From: Actinomycetales bacterium SN12
GTDB lineage: Bacteria; Actinomycetota; Actinomycetes; Actinomycetales; Microbacteriaceae
Direction of reading: 5' to 3'
DNA: 64,000 bases
Assembly: GCA_002837415.1 (NCBI GenBank)
Contig: PJCV01000002.1
Coordinates: forward strand, 1 to 64,000
Below, piece by piece: positions 36,666-45,414 of the stretch. Below the pieces are notes generated by a model, which was given only the letters and a program-made list of their open reading frames with translations, did not search any database and had not been told where the DNA came from. Each line of letters opens with the position of its first letter. The stretch's first letter is position 1. The translations under genes and the position numbers were made by a program.

Positions 36666-37535
36666 ATGCGTTTCGCCCATCTGCGCGCTCGCGATTCCGA
36701 GGCCCTGCAGCTCGCCGTCATCGACGGCGCGGAGGCCACCCTCGTGAGCGACCTCCTCTCCCCCGCTCCCTCGACCCTGCAGCAGCTGATCGAGGGCGGC
36801 GACGAGCTGCTCAAGCAGCTGCGCGCCGCATATGCCGCTGACGACGCGCCACGGCATCCGGTGGCCGATCTGCGCTTCGGCCCCGCCGTCGTCGCGCCGC
36901 CGGTCATCCTGGCGGTGGGCCTGAACTACGCGGCGCACTCGAGCGAGCTGGGGCTCAAGACCGACACCGCCCCGACCGTCTTCACGCTCTGGCCCAACTC
37001 GCTCAGCGCCCACGACAGCACCACCGCATGGCCGCGTGACCTGAGCGAGTCGGTCGACTACGAGGCCGAGCTCGGTGTGATCATCGGCCGCCCGGCGAAG
37101 GACGTGACCGCCGACGAGGCGCTCCACGCCGTCTGGGGTTACACCGTCGTCAACGACATCACGGCGCGAGACATCCAGTTCGCCGAGGCGCAGTGGTCGC
37201 GCTGCAAGTCGTTCGACGGCTTCACCCCGACCGGCCCTGTTGTCGTCACAGCCGACGAGGTCCCCGACCCGCAGGACCTGCACATCTGGGCCGTCGTCGA
37301 CGGGCAGACCGTGCAGGATGCGAGCACGGGGCAGATGGTGCGCAGCGTCGCGACGCTGATCGCGCACCTCTCATCGTCCGCGACCCTGCAGCCCGGCACC
37401 CTGATCTCCACCGGCAGCCCGGGCGGCGCCGGCTACTCGCGCGATCCGCAGATCTTCCTCCGCGACGGCTCCACGGTCACGGTGGGCGTCGACGGCATCG
37501 GCGAGCTCACGACGCACTGCCGCACGCTCGGCTGA
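36666..37535 (+). CDS. Fumarylacetoacetate hydrolase family protein
   Basis: The 289-aa protein has the FAH fold: AVGLNYAAHSSELG, the metal-binding Glu/Asp cluster in VDYEAELGVIIGR, GYTVVNDITARDIQ, KSFDGFTPTGP and ISTGSPGGAG. Members hydrolyse or decarboxylate acylpyruvates and related 2-oxo acids using Mg2+/Mn2+; the substrate is not defined here. It is a single gene ending at a strong terminator shared with aspA. Confidence 0.92.
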   Translation: MRFAHLRARDSEALQLAVIDGAEATLVSDLLSPAPSTLQQLIEGGDELLKQLRAAYAADDAPRHPVADLRFGPAVVAPPVILAVGLNYAAHSSELGLKTDTAPTVFTLWPNSLSAHDSTTAWPRDLSESVDYEAELGVIIGRPAKDVTADEALHAVWGYTVVNDITARDIQFAEAQWSRCKSFDGFTPTGPVVVTADEVPDPQDLHIWAVVDGQTVQDASTGQMVRSVATLIAHLSSSATLQPGTLISTGSPGGAGYSRDPQIFLRDGSTVTVGVDGIGELTTHCRTLG

Positions 37536-37553
37536 TCGCGCCTTCAGACGCAC

Positions 37554-37585
37554 AAGAGGCGGATGCCCTGCGGCATCCGCCTCTT
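37554..37585. terminator. Bidirectional terminator
   Basis: A perfect 14-bp stem (aagaggcggatgcc) with a 4-nt loop lies between the convergent FAH-family and aspA genes. It carries TT on both sides. Confidence 0.8.
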
Positions 37586-37598
37586 CTGCTGTCTGTGC

Positions 37599-39059
37599 TT
37601 ACGCTTCGGGGAGGTCTTCGGCGGCGATCACGGGGATCGCGGCGGTCACCGTCTCGAGCCCGGAGAGGCGGGCGGGCGAGATCTGCTTCATGACCTCGTC
37701 GCGCGACATCAGGCCCGCTTCGACGACCAGGTCGGCCACGTTGCGGTTGGTGAGCAGCGCCGTCTTGGCCAGCGCGGCAGACGCTGCGTAGCCGATGAAC
37801 GGGGTCAGCGCGGTGACGACGCCGACCGATGCGCCGACCATGGCGCCGAGGCGCTCGCGGTTGGCGGTGATCCCGTCGACGCAGTTCACGCGCAAGGTCC
37901 ACATCGCCTGGCGCATCCACGTGATCGACTGGAAGATCGAGTGCGCGATGACGGGCTCGAAGGCGTTGAGCTGCAGCTGGCCGCCTTCGACGGCCATGGT
38001 GACCGTGACGTCTGCACCCGCGACCGCGAACGCGACCTGGTTGACGGCCTCGGGGATCACGGGGTTGACCTTGCCCGGCATGATGCTGGAGCCGGCCTGC
38101 ATGGCCGGCAGGTTGATCTCGCCGATGCCGGCCTGCGGGCCGGACGAGAGCAGACGCAGGTCGTTGCAGATCTTCGAGAGCTTGATCGCGTTGCGCTTGA
38201 GCGACGAGGAGAACGACATGAAGGCGCCGGTGTCGCTGGTGGCCTCGACCAGGTCGGTCGCGGTGCTGAGGTCGAGACGGCTGATCTCGCGCAGGTGCTT
38301 CAGCACGGTCGGCGCGTAGTCGGGGTGGGTCGTGATGCCGGTGCCGATGGCCGTGGCGCCCATGTTGATCTCGGTGAGCAGGGAGGCGTTCTCGGTGAGG
38401 CGGCTGTGGTCTTCGCCGAGTGTCGTCGCGAAGCCGTGGAACTCCTGGCCGAGCGTCATCGGCACGGCGTCCTGCAGCTGGGTGCGGCCGACCTTGAGCA
38501 CGTCGTGGAACTCATTCGCCTTGCCGAGGAAGGACTTGCGCAGCAGGTCGAGCTCGTCGAGCAGCGAGACGAGGTTCAGCGAGAGGCCGATCTTGACCGC
38601 GGTCGGATAGACGTCGTTGGTGGACTGGCTGCGGTTCGTGTGGTCGATCGGCGAGAGGAAGGCGTAGTCGCCCTTCTCGCGGCCCGCCATCTCGAGCGCG
38701 ATGTTCGTGATGACCTCGTTGGCGTTCATGTTGGTCGAGGTGCCTGCCCCGCCCTGGATGACGCCGACGATGAACTGGTCGTGGAACTCGCCGTCGATCA
38801 CGCGCTGTGCGGCGGCGTCGATCAGGTCGGCCTTCTCGGGGTCGAGGACCCCGATCTCCTTGTTCGCGCGCGCGCTGGCCTGCTTGACCATCGCGAGGCC
38901 GCGCACCAGGTCGGGGTAGACCGAGATCGGGCGCTTGGTGATGGGGAAGTTCTGCTCGGCGCGCAGCGTGTGGACGCCGTAGTAGGCGTCTCCCGGGATC
39001 TCGATGCTTCCGATCGAATCGGTCTCTGTGCGGGTAAGAACAGGCTCAGACGAGGCCAT
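37599..39059 (-). CDS. aspA: Aspartate ammonia-lyase
   Basis: Aspartase reversibly converts L-aspartate to fumarate and ammonia. The 486-aa fumarase/aspartase-superfamily protein has IPGDAYYGVHTLRA, QGGAGTSTNMNANEVI, the TNRSQSTNDVYPTA block and the SS-loop GSSIMPGKVNPVIPE. The PGDAYYGVHTLRA start and the Ile in GSSIMPGK favour AspA over class II fumarase. AAGGA-type sequence precedes the ATG, and a TAGACT -10 lies about 50 nt upstream. Confidence 0.95.
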   Translation of the reverse strand: MASSEPVLTRTETDSIGSIEIPGDAYYGVHTLRAEQNFPITKRPISVYPDLVRGLAMVKQASARANKEIGVLDPEKADLIDAAAQRVIDGEFHDQFIVGVIQGGAGTSTNMNANEVITNIALEMAGREKGDYAFLSPIDHTNRSQSTNDVYPTAVKIGLSLNLVSLLDELDLLRKSFLGKANEFHDVLKVGRTQLQDAVPMTLGQEFHGFATTLGEDHSRLTENASLLTEINMGATAIGTGITTHPDYAPTVLKHLREISRLDLSTATDLVEATSDTGAFMSFSSSLKRNAIKLSKICNDLRLLSSGPQAGIGEINLPAMQAGSSIMPGKVNPVIPEAVNQVAFAVAGADVTVTMAVEGGQLQLNAFEPVIAHSIFQSITWMRQAMWTLRVNCVDGITANRERLGAMVGASVGVVTALTPFIGYAASAALAKTALLTNRNVADLVVEAGLMSRDEVMKQISPARLSGLETVTAAIPVIAAEDLPEA

Positions 39060-39120
39060 GTCACATCCTTGTGGGTAGTGGCGATCAGGGATTCGGGGGA
39101 TGCCCCCAGTCTACGATGCT

Positions 39121-40029
39121 TCAGCGCGGGGGCTTGCGGGAGAAGGCGTCGAGTCGCTGTTCCGGTGTGAGGGATGCCATTCGCTCTGCCCACTCGCGCG
39201 TGAAGTGATCGGCGGTGGGCGCCTCGACAACCGGCACGACGGTGTGCGTGATCGTCCCGGGGTACACGTGCACCAGCTGGAACGACTGCGCGTCGTCCAT
39301 CCCGTTGACCTCGACGGCGGGTCGCGCGACGTTCATCGTGTAGCAGGTGGCGGAGGCGACGCTGACCGGGATGCCCGCGAACAGTCCATGCGAGGAGTAG
39401 TGCAGGTGACCCGCCAGGATGGCGCGCACGTCGCTCCCCCGCAGCAGCTCGGCGAGCTCGTCCTGGTGGCGCAGCTCGAGGATGTCGAACAGCGGGATGT
39501 GACTGGGCAGCGGCGGGTGATGCATGGCAAGCACCGTGCCATGCGGTGCACGCTCACGCAGCACCTCGCGCAGCCAGTCGAGCTGCGCCGCATCGAGGTC
39601 GCCGTGGTGCCAGCCGGGAACGCTCGTGTCCAGGGCGACCAGTCTCAGCCCGCCGAGGTCCCACACGCCGGTGACCGGCTGCTCGGTGGGCTCGAGATCG
39701 AGCAGATGCTGCCGTAGCGCGGGCCGCTCGTCGTGATTGCCCGCCACCCAGACGACCGGGCAGCCCAGTTCGGCAGCGAGCGGTTCCACCGCGGCCCGCA
39801 GGCGGCGGTAGGCATCCGGCTCACCGAGGTCGGCGAGGTCTCCGGTGACGACGATCGCCGCCGGATCGCTGTCCGTGTCGCGGATGGCCTCGAGCGTGCG
39901 CTGCAGAGTGCTCTCCACGTCGAACCGGTCTGCCAGCCGCGCGCCGTCGGCGAGCAGGTGCGGATCGCTGATGTGCACGATGACGTGCGATGCCGGGGGG
40001 TGGCTGCCGAAGGCGAACGAGGCTGACAT
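39121..40029 (-). CDS. Metallophosphoesterase, CpdA-like cyclic-nucleotide phosphodiesterase
   Basis: The 302-aa calcineurin-like enzyme has the dimetal motifs HISDPHLL, GDLADLG, AGNHDE, MHHPPLP and AGHLHYSSHG in the order and spacing of class III cAMP phosphodiesterases (CpdA, Rv0805-type) and GpdQ. Substrate could be cAMP or a phosphodiester; sequence alone does not settle this. The ATG at 40029 has TAGGCT 6 nt upstream, so it is probably leaderless. Confidence 0.88.
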   Translation of the reverse strand: MSASFAFGSHPPASHVIVHISDPHLLADGARLADRFDVESTLQRTLEAIRDTDSDPAAIVVTGDLADLGEPDAYRRLRAAVEPLAAELGCPVVWVAGNHDERPALRQHLLDLEPTEQPVTGVWDLGGLRLVALDTSVPGWHHGDLDAAQLDWLREVLRERAPHGTVLAMHHPPLPSHIPLFDILELRHQDELAELLRGSDVRAILAGHLHYSSHGLFAGIPVSVASATCYTMNVARPAVEVNGMDDAQSFQLVHVYPGTITHTVVPVVEAPTADHFTREWAERMASLTPEQRLDAFSRKPPR

Positions 40030-40035
40030 GACCCC

Positions 40036-40041
40036 AGCCTA
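40036..40041 (-). promoter_or_regulatory. -10 box TAGGCT, leaderless
   Basis: TAGGCT on the minus strand is 6 nt from the phosphodiesterase ATG. Confidence 0.5.
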
Positions 40042-40070
40042 GAACCGCCCTCTCGGGTGATCGACGCCCG

Positions 40071-40400
40071 TCAGTGACCGACGACGATCAGCAGGATGCC
40101 GCCGAGGACAGCCGCGCCGCACAGGATGAAGCATCCGATCGCGGCGGCGAAGGCGAGCGCCTTCTGCCCTTCGCTCAGCGGGCTCTTGCGCGCGGCCTTG
40201 GCGGCCTGCTTCGACGCGCGGCGGATCTCCTTCTCGGAGAGCACGGTGATGGCATCCGTGAACTCGGCCGGTGTCACGACCGGGACCCGCCCAGCCCGCA
40301 CGAGCATCCGCAGACCCAGCGCGTAGAACAGCACGATCGTGCCGGCGCCGACCAGCGCGGCGACGAAGACGTTGACGAAGGCGCCCCAGTCGATGCTCAT
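40071..40400 (-). CDS. Two-pass membrane protein coupled to pit, 109 aa
   Basis: The protein has one N-terminal helix (about residues 8-30), a cytosolic segment with a charged helix (SEKEIRRASKQAAKAARKS) and a second membrane helix at the C-terminus. Its ATG overlaps the stop of the PiT transporter gene as ATGA, so the two are translated together. A subunit or regulator of the transporter is a fair inference. I do not recognise a named family. Confidence 0.75.
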   Translation of the reverse strand: MSIDWGAFVNVFVAALVGAGTIVLFYALGLRMLVRAGRVPVVTPAEFTDAITVLSEKEIRRASKQAAKAARKSPLSEGQKALAFAAAIGCFILCGAAVLGGILLIVVGH

Positions 40401-41872
40401 CGTGCCTCCTCCTGCTCATCCACGGCGATGTCCCACTCGGCGAGCTTGGCCCGCGCCTTCCGGCTCGCGATGGCGCTCTCCCACTCCTGAGCCGCCTGCT
40501 CGGCAGCGGCGAACTTCAGCGCCGCCTTCTCGGCCGCGCGCTTCGCCGCCTTGATCTCGGCCGGCGATGCGCCCGCCTTCTTCAGCTTCTTCGCCCGACG
40601 GGCCGCGCGCTCGGCCTCATCGGCCTTGCGTTCAGCGCGCTCGAGGGCGCGCATGAGCTCCATGCGGCTGGCGCGGCGGGTGGGAGCCGGCACCTCGGGG
40701 TGGTCCACGGCGAGCCCGGACTCCGCGACATCGCTCATGGCGTTCGCTGACGTCACGGCGTTGCGACGCGAGTGCATGAACAGACTCACGATGATCACGA
40801 GCGCCAGCACGGCGTCGATCGCCACGCCCCAGTTGCCGAACCAGATGACCAGCAGGGCGGCGAGCGCGCCGACACCGCCCGCCGCAGGAAGCGTGAGCAG
40901 CCAGCCGATGGCGATCCGGCCGGCGGTCGCCCAGCGCACCGTGGCGCCGCGCCGGCCGAGGCCCGAGCCGATGACCGAGCCGGAGGCCACCTGGGTGGTG
41001 GAGAGCGCGAAGCCGAGGGCGCTGGAGGCGAGGATGGTCGCGGCGGTGGAGCTCTCGGCGGCGAAGCCCTGTGCGGGCTTCACCTCGGTGAGTCCCTTGC
41101 CGAGGGTGCGGATGATGCGCCAGCCGCCGAGGTACGTGCCGAGCGCGATGGTGAACGCGCAGGCGACGATGACCCAGAACTCGGGGTTGTGGTAGTGCTC
41201 GCTGCCGGGGTCGCCGGTCTGCCAGCCGATCGTGATCAGCGCCAGCGTGATCACGCCCATCGTCTTCTGCGCGTCGTTGGTTCCGTGGGAGAGCGCCACC
41301 AGGGAGGAGGTGAAGATCTGGCCCCAGCGGAAGCCGGAGCGTCCGTCGGGCTTCCCGTCGTACCGGCGCGTCACACCGTAGGCGACCTTGGTCGCGATGA
41401 ACGCGATGATGCCAGCGGTGAGCGGGGCGATCAGCGCCGGGAGGATGATCTTCGACAGCACCATCCCGAAGTCGATGCCGGTGGCGCCCACGCCGACCAG
41501 CGTCGCGCCGATGAGCCCGCCGAACAGGGCGTGGGACGAGCTGGACGGAAGGCCCAGCAGCCACGTGAGCATGTTCCACGTGATCGCGCCGATCAGTCCG
41601 GCGAAGATGAGCGGCAGGAAGACCGTCGCCCCCTGCTCGGCGATGACGTCTTCGCGGATGATGCCGCCGGAGACGGTCTTCGCGACCTCTGTCGAGAGGA
41701 ACGCGCCGACGAGGTTGAGCGTCGCAGCGAGAAGCACGGCGGTCTTCGGCTTCAGAGCGCCGGTGGCGATGGGCGTGGCCATCGCGTTCGCCGTGTCGTG
41801 GAATCCGTTGGTGAAGTCGAAGAAGAGCGCCAGCGCGATGACCAGCACGACGATGAGGGCTGCGGTTTCCAC
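40397..41872 (-). CDS. pit: PiT-family inorganic phosphate transporter
   Basis: PiT proteins carry metal-phosphate in symport with protons. The 491-aa protein has the duplicated PHO-4 signatures FDFTNGFHDTANAMATPI and SLVALSHGTNDAQKTMGV, GLPSSSSHALFGGL, and about ten helices. After the last helix it adds about 120 cytosolic residues of Lys/Arg/Glu/Ala-rich coiled coil, which is unusual for PiT. The GTG start has AAAGAG upstream. The following 109-aa membrane gene overlaps it by 4 nt. Confidence 0.93.
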   Translation of the reverse strand: METAALIVVLVIALALFFDFTNGFHDTANAMATPIATGALKPKTAVLLAATLNLVGAFLSTEVAKTVSGGIIREDVIAEQGATVFLPLIFAGLIGAITWNMLTWLLGLPSSSSHALFGGLIGATLVGVGATGIDFGMVLSKIILPALIAPLTAGIIAFIATKVAYGVTRRYDGKPDGRSGFRWGQIFTSSLVALSHGTNDAQKTMGVITLALITIGWQTGDPGSEHYHNPEFWVIVACAFTIALGTYLGGWRIIRTLGKGLTEVKPAQGFAAESSTAATILASSALGFALSTTQVASGSVIGSGLGRRGATVRWATAGRIAIGWLLTLPAAGGVGALAALLVIWFGNWGVAIDAVLALVIIVSLFMHSRRNAVTSANAMSDVAESGLAVDHPEVPAPTRRASRMELMRALERAERKADEAERAARRAKKLKKAGASPAEIKAAKRAAEKAALKFAAAEQAAQEWESAIASRKARAKLAEWDIAVDEQEEAR

Positions 41873-42010
41873 CGGTCTCTTTCGTTGGGATTGCCAGGGA
41901 GGGGCCGAAGGCTCGGCTTGTGACGAACGAAGAGTTCACCGTGGGTGTGTCATCCGTTAAGGACCCGGATGAATCCTCCCATCCTGCCCGTTCGCGGTCA
42001 ACTCGCCGGG

Positions 42011-42016
42011 TAGCGT
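42011..42016 (+). promoter_or_regulatory. -10 box TAGCGT for oligopeptidase B, leaderless GTG
   Basis: TAGCGT is 6 nt from the GTG at 42023. Confidence 0.5.
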
Positions 42017-42022
42017 GGCAGG

Positions 42023-44143
42023 GTGACCGATCCTCGCATCCAGCCGCCCGAGACCGCCCGCCGCATCACCACGCGCTCCCATCACGGCGACGAGTTCGAT
42101 GACGCCTACGAATGGCTGCGCCAGAAGGACGACAGCGAGGTCATCGCGCATCTGGAGGCGGAGAACGCCTACACCGATGCGCGAACCGCTCACCTCGCCG
42201 GACTGCGCGACACGCTGTTCGAGGAGGTCAGGTCACGGGTGCAGGAGACCGACCTGTCCGTCCCCACCCGACGCGGTGCCTGGTGGTTCTACAGCCGCAC
42301 CGAGGAGGGCGCGCAGTACGGCATCCACTGCCGCACCGCCGCACAGGGCGACGACTGGACCCCGCCCGTGCTCGAGCCAGGCGTGCCGGTACCAGGCGAG
42401 GAGGTGCTGCTCGACGGCAACGTCGAAGCGGCGGGGCACGAGTTCTTCTCGCTGGGCGCGTTCGACGCGTCGGATGACGGCAGGCGACTGCTCTGGTCGG
42501 TGGATGCCGAGGGCTCCGAGCTGTACGCCGTGCACGTGCGCGACCTGGCATCCGGGGAGAAGCTCGACGACGTGATCCCGGACACCGGACAGGCGTTCTT
42601 CACGCCGGACGGCACGGCGATCCTCTACACGACACGCGACGAGGCCTGGCGGCCCGACACTCTGTGGCTGCATCGCATCGGCACCCCGGTCGACGACGAC
42701 GTCAAGCTCTTCCACGAGCCGGATGAGCGCTTCTGGATGGGCGCCGGCATCACCCGCAGCCGGAAGTACCTGATGATCGGGCTCGGCTCGAAGATCACCA
42801 GCGAGGAGCTGCTCGTCGACCTCGCCGCGCTCAGCTCCGACCCGCTGACCGTCGAGCCGCAGGTCGTGTGGCCGCGCCGTGATGGCGTGGAGTACTCGGT
42901 CGATCACGCCGTCGTCGACGGAGAGGACCGGCTGCTGATCCTGCACAACGACGACGCCCTCGACTTCGAGCTCGTCTCGGTCGCGGCATCCGACCCGCAG
43001 GGCGAACGGCAGGTGCTGCTTGCACACCAGCAGGGTCGGCGGATCATCGACGTGGACTGCTTCCGCGACTTCGCGACCGTCGAGTATCGCAGCGGGGGCC
43101 TGGTGCACTCGGCGATCATGGATCTCGCGACGGGCGCGCTCGACGACGTCGACTTCGACGAGCCGCTGTTCGACGCCTACTTCAGCGGCAACCCCGAGTG
43201 GCACTCGCCGTTCCTGCGGATGACGTACACCTCGTTCGTCACGCCGTCGCAGGTGCTCGACCTCGAGGTCGCGACGGGCGAGAAGCATCTGCGCAAGCAG
43301 ATGGCGGTGCTCGGAGGGTACGACCCGTCCGACTACGGACAGCAGCGGGTGTGGGCGAATGCGCCCGACGGTGCGCAGGTGCCGGTGTCGCTGGTGTGGA
43401 AGCGCTCGTTCGGCGAGCCCGGCGACGAGCCGCGCGCGGTGCACCTGTACGGCTACGGCTCGTACGAGCACTCCATCGATCCCGGTTTCTCGACCATGCG
43501 CCTGTCGATGCTCGACCGCGGTGTGATCTTCGCGGTCGCGCACGTGCGCGGTGGAGGCGAGATGGGCCGCCACTGGTACGAGCAGGGCAAGGAACTGCAC
43601 AAGCGCAACACCTTCACCGACTTCGTCGCGTGCGCACAGCACCTCATCGACACCGGTGTGACCGCCCCCGAGCGGCTCGTCGCCGAAGGCGGCAGTGCGG
43701 GCGGCCTGCTCATGGGCGCGGTGGCGAACCTGGCCCCCGAGCTCTTCGCCGGCATCCTCGCCGGTGTGCCGTTCGTCGACGCACTCACCTCGATCCTCGA
43801 CCCGTCGCTGCCGCTCACCGTGGTCGAGTGGGACGAATGGGGCGACCCGCTGCATGACCCCGAGGTGTACGCGTACATGAAGTCGTACACGCCGTACGAG
43901 AACATCCGCGAGGGTGCGGACTATCCGCGGATCCTGGCGATGACCTCGCTCAACGACACCCGCGTGCTGTATGTCGAACCGGCGAAGTGGGTCGCTGCTC
44001 TGCGATACGCGGGTGCGCAGGACGTGATGATGAAGTGCGAGATGTCGGCAGGGCACGGCGGCGTCAGCGGACGCTACAACTCCTGGCGCGAGCGCGCGTT
44101 CGAGATCGCCTGGATGCTGGACGTCCTCGGCCTGGCCGACTGA
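42023..44143 (+). CDS. ptrB: Oligopeptidase B (S9A peptidase)
   Basis: This cytosolic serine peptidase cleaves short peptides after basic residues. The 706-aa protein has an N-terminal seven-bladed propeller (about residues 75-410) that gates the active site, and an alpha/beta-hydrolase domain. Catalytic residues are Ser in GGSAGG (about 558), Asp in LNDTRVLY and His in AGHGGVSGR (about 677). The segment LYGYGSYEHSIDPGFS is diagnostic of S9A. It is a single gene on a leaderless promoter. Confidence 0.94.
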   Translation: MTDPRIQPPETARRITTRSHHGDEFDDAYEWLRQKDDSEVIAHLEAENAYTDARTAHLAGLRDTLFEEVRSRVQETDLSVPTRRGAWWFYSRTEEGAQYGIHCRTAAQGDDWTPPVLEPGVPVPGEEVLLDGNVEAAGHEFFSLGAFDASDDGRRLLWSVDAEGSELYAVHVRDLASGEKLDDVIPDTGQAFFTPDGTAILYTTRDEAWRPDTLWLHRIGTPVDDDVKLFHEPDERFWMGAGITRSRKYLMIGLGSKITSEELLVDLAALSSDPLTVEPQVVWPRRDGVEYSVDHAVVDGEDRLLILHNDDALDFELVSVAASDPQGERQVLLAHQQGRRIIDVDCFRDFATVEYRSGGLVHSAIMDLATGALDDVDFDEPLFDAYFSGNPEWHSPFLRMTYTSFVTPSQVLDLEVATGEKHLRKQMAVLGGYDPSDYGQQRVWANAPDGAQVPVSLVWKRSFGEPGDEPRAVHLYGYGSYEHSIDPGFSTMRLSMLDRGVIFAVAHVRGGGEMGRHWYEQGKELHKRNTFTDFVACAQHLIDTGVTAPERLVAEGGSAGGLLMGAVANLAPELFAGILAGVPFVDALTSILDPSLPLTVVEWDEWGDPLHDPEVYAYMKSYTPYENIREGADYPRILAMTSLNDTRVLYVEPAKWVAALRYAGAQDVMMKCEMSAGHGGVSGRYNSWRERAFEIAWMLDVLGLAD

Positions 44144-44156
44144 GGCTCGGCCCCTC

Positions 44157-44226
44157 GGCGCGCCGAGAACCGGCAACCGGCCCCAGTTCCGGATGCCAGG
44201 ACGCAGAGGATCCGGATCCCGGGCGC
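44157..44226 (+). repeat. Diverged copy of the 84-bp palindromic repeat
   Basis: This segment matches 45188-45257 at 52 of 70 positions without gaps and in the same orientation. It starts 14 nt after the ptrB stop. The inner palindrome is partly decayed. Confidence 0.6.
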
Positions 44227-44342
44227 ATCGCCGGAGCCGAGGCTGCCGCCTATCACTCTGCACAGGCGGCGAATCCGCCGGAAGCTTCCACAATCGGCTG
44301 TTTCCGGCTCCAGGTCTCGCTGTGTTCGCGCAGAGTTGCCTG

Positions 44343-45176
44343 ATGCTTCTGACGGAATGGCTGCATCGACACGACGGCATCGCTCACACGTCCGAGATCT
44401 ACGCTGCCGGGTTCTCGAAGCGCGCGGTGGGGGTCGCAGTGAGTCGCAGGACGCTCGTTCGCGTGCGGCGCTCGTGGATCGCGACGCCCGACTGCGATCC
44501 CGCGCTTCTTGCCGCCATCGGCGCCGGAGGGCGGCTGACGTGCGTCAGCCAAGCCCGAAGGCTGGGACTCTGGGTTCCCGATGACGACGCCGTGCATCTG
44601 GTGGTGCCGCCGGGTGCAGGCAAGACGAAGGCGGCCAACGGCAAGATCCACTGGTCCGCCGGTCCGGCGCCTGTGCATGAGCGCGCGCCTGTCGACCCGC
44701 TGATCAATGTGCTGCACCACGTCGCTCGCTGCCTCGATTCGCGTTCGGCGCTCGCGCTCTGGGACTCCGCTGTGAACAAGAAGCTGATCGCAGCAGCCGT
44801 GCTCGAGCGCGTGCGGTGGCGAGGCCGCCGCGAGCGACGCCTTGCGCGCACTGCCAGCGCTCTGAGCGACTCCGGTCTTGAGACCGAGTTCGTGCTGCTG
44901 ATGAGAGCGATCGGAATCGGCGTCTGGCAGCAGGTGTGGATCGACGGGCGGCCCGTCGATGCTCTCATCGGCGAGAAGCTGATCGTGCAGCTCGACGGCT
45001 TCGAGCACCACAGCAGCGCGGCCGCCCGACGTCGGGACATCGAAGCGGATGCGCGCCTGCGGCTACGGGGATTCACTGTGCTGCGGTTCGACTACTACCA
45101 GGTCTTCTTCCAACCTGAGCTCGTCCAGGATCTGGTGCTGGCAGCAGTCGCGCAGGGGCTCCACCTCGCGGCGTGA
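44343..45176 (+). CDS. DUF559 (Vsr-like nuclease fold) protein with AbiEi-like N-terminus
   Basis: The 277-aa protein has an N-terminal winged-helix region (LTEWLHRHDGIAHTSEIYAAGFSK..VSRRTLVRVRRSW) like AbiEi-type antitoxin domains. A C-terminal DUF559/PD-(D/E)XK fold follows: VDALIGEKLIVQLDGFEHH, then RRDIEADARLRLRGFTVLRF. The usual acidic residue in the 'vEvDG' strand is Gln here, as in an actinobacterial subfamily, so catalysis is doubtful. CAGAGT lies 6 nt before the ATG. Imperfect palindromic repeats flank the gene. A DNA-related role is inferred. Confidence 0.8.
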   Translation: MLLTEWLHRHDGIAHTSEIYAAGFSKRAVGVAVSRRTLVRVRRSWIATPDCDPALLAAIGAGGRLTCVSQARRLGLWVPDDDAVHLVVPPGAGKTKAANGKIHWSAGPAPVHERAPVDPLINVLHHVARCLDSRSALALWDSAVNKKLIAAAVLERVRWRGRRERRLARTASALSDSGLETEFVLLMRAIGIGVWQQVWIDGRPVDALIGEKLIVQLDGFEHHSSAAARRRDIEADARLRLRGFTVLRFDYYQVFFQPELVQDLVLAAVAQGLHLAA

Positions 45177-45190
45177 TTCCGGGCCTCAGC

Positions 45191-45274
45191 GCGCCGGGAT
45201 CCGGCATCCCGACCCAGATCCGGATGCCCGCACGCGAAACGTCCGGATCTCAGTCACCCTGCCGGATCTCGGGC
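45191..45274 (+). repeat. 84-bp palindromic repeat, copy A
   Basis: Outer arms GATCCGGCA (45198-45206) and TGCCGGATC (45260-45268) and inner arms AGATCCGG (45216-45223) and CCGGATCT (45243-45250) can form a two-tier hairpin. It is 82/84 identical to copy B, 116 nt downstream. Confidence 0.85.
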
Positions 45275-45306
45275 CGCATCTCCGCGCAGACCGGCGACGG
45301 CCATCT

Positions 45307-45390
45307 GCGCCGGGATCCGGCATCCCGACCCAGATCCGGATGCCCGCCCGCGAAACGTCCGGATCTCAGGCACCCTGCCGGATCTCGGGC
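45307..45390 (+). repeat. 84-bp palindromic repeat, copy B
   Basis: This is a direct repeat of copy A with two substitutions. The 32-nt spacer between the copies is not repeated. It lies 25 nt before the pfkA stop, so the pair may also act as terminators. Confidence 0.85.
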
Positions 45391-45414
45391 AAGCCGCCGA
45401 ACCCGGCCACGGGC

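Noticed and set aside
41930..41955. GTTCACCGTGG and a weak following repeat, resembling a Pho box before pit
   Set aside because: Only the first 11-mer resembles the PhoP repeat (9 of 11); the following units do not, so the match is not convincing.
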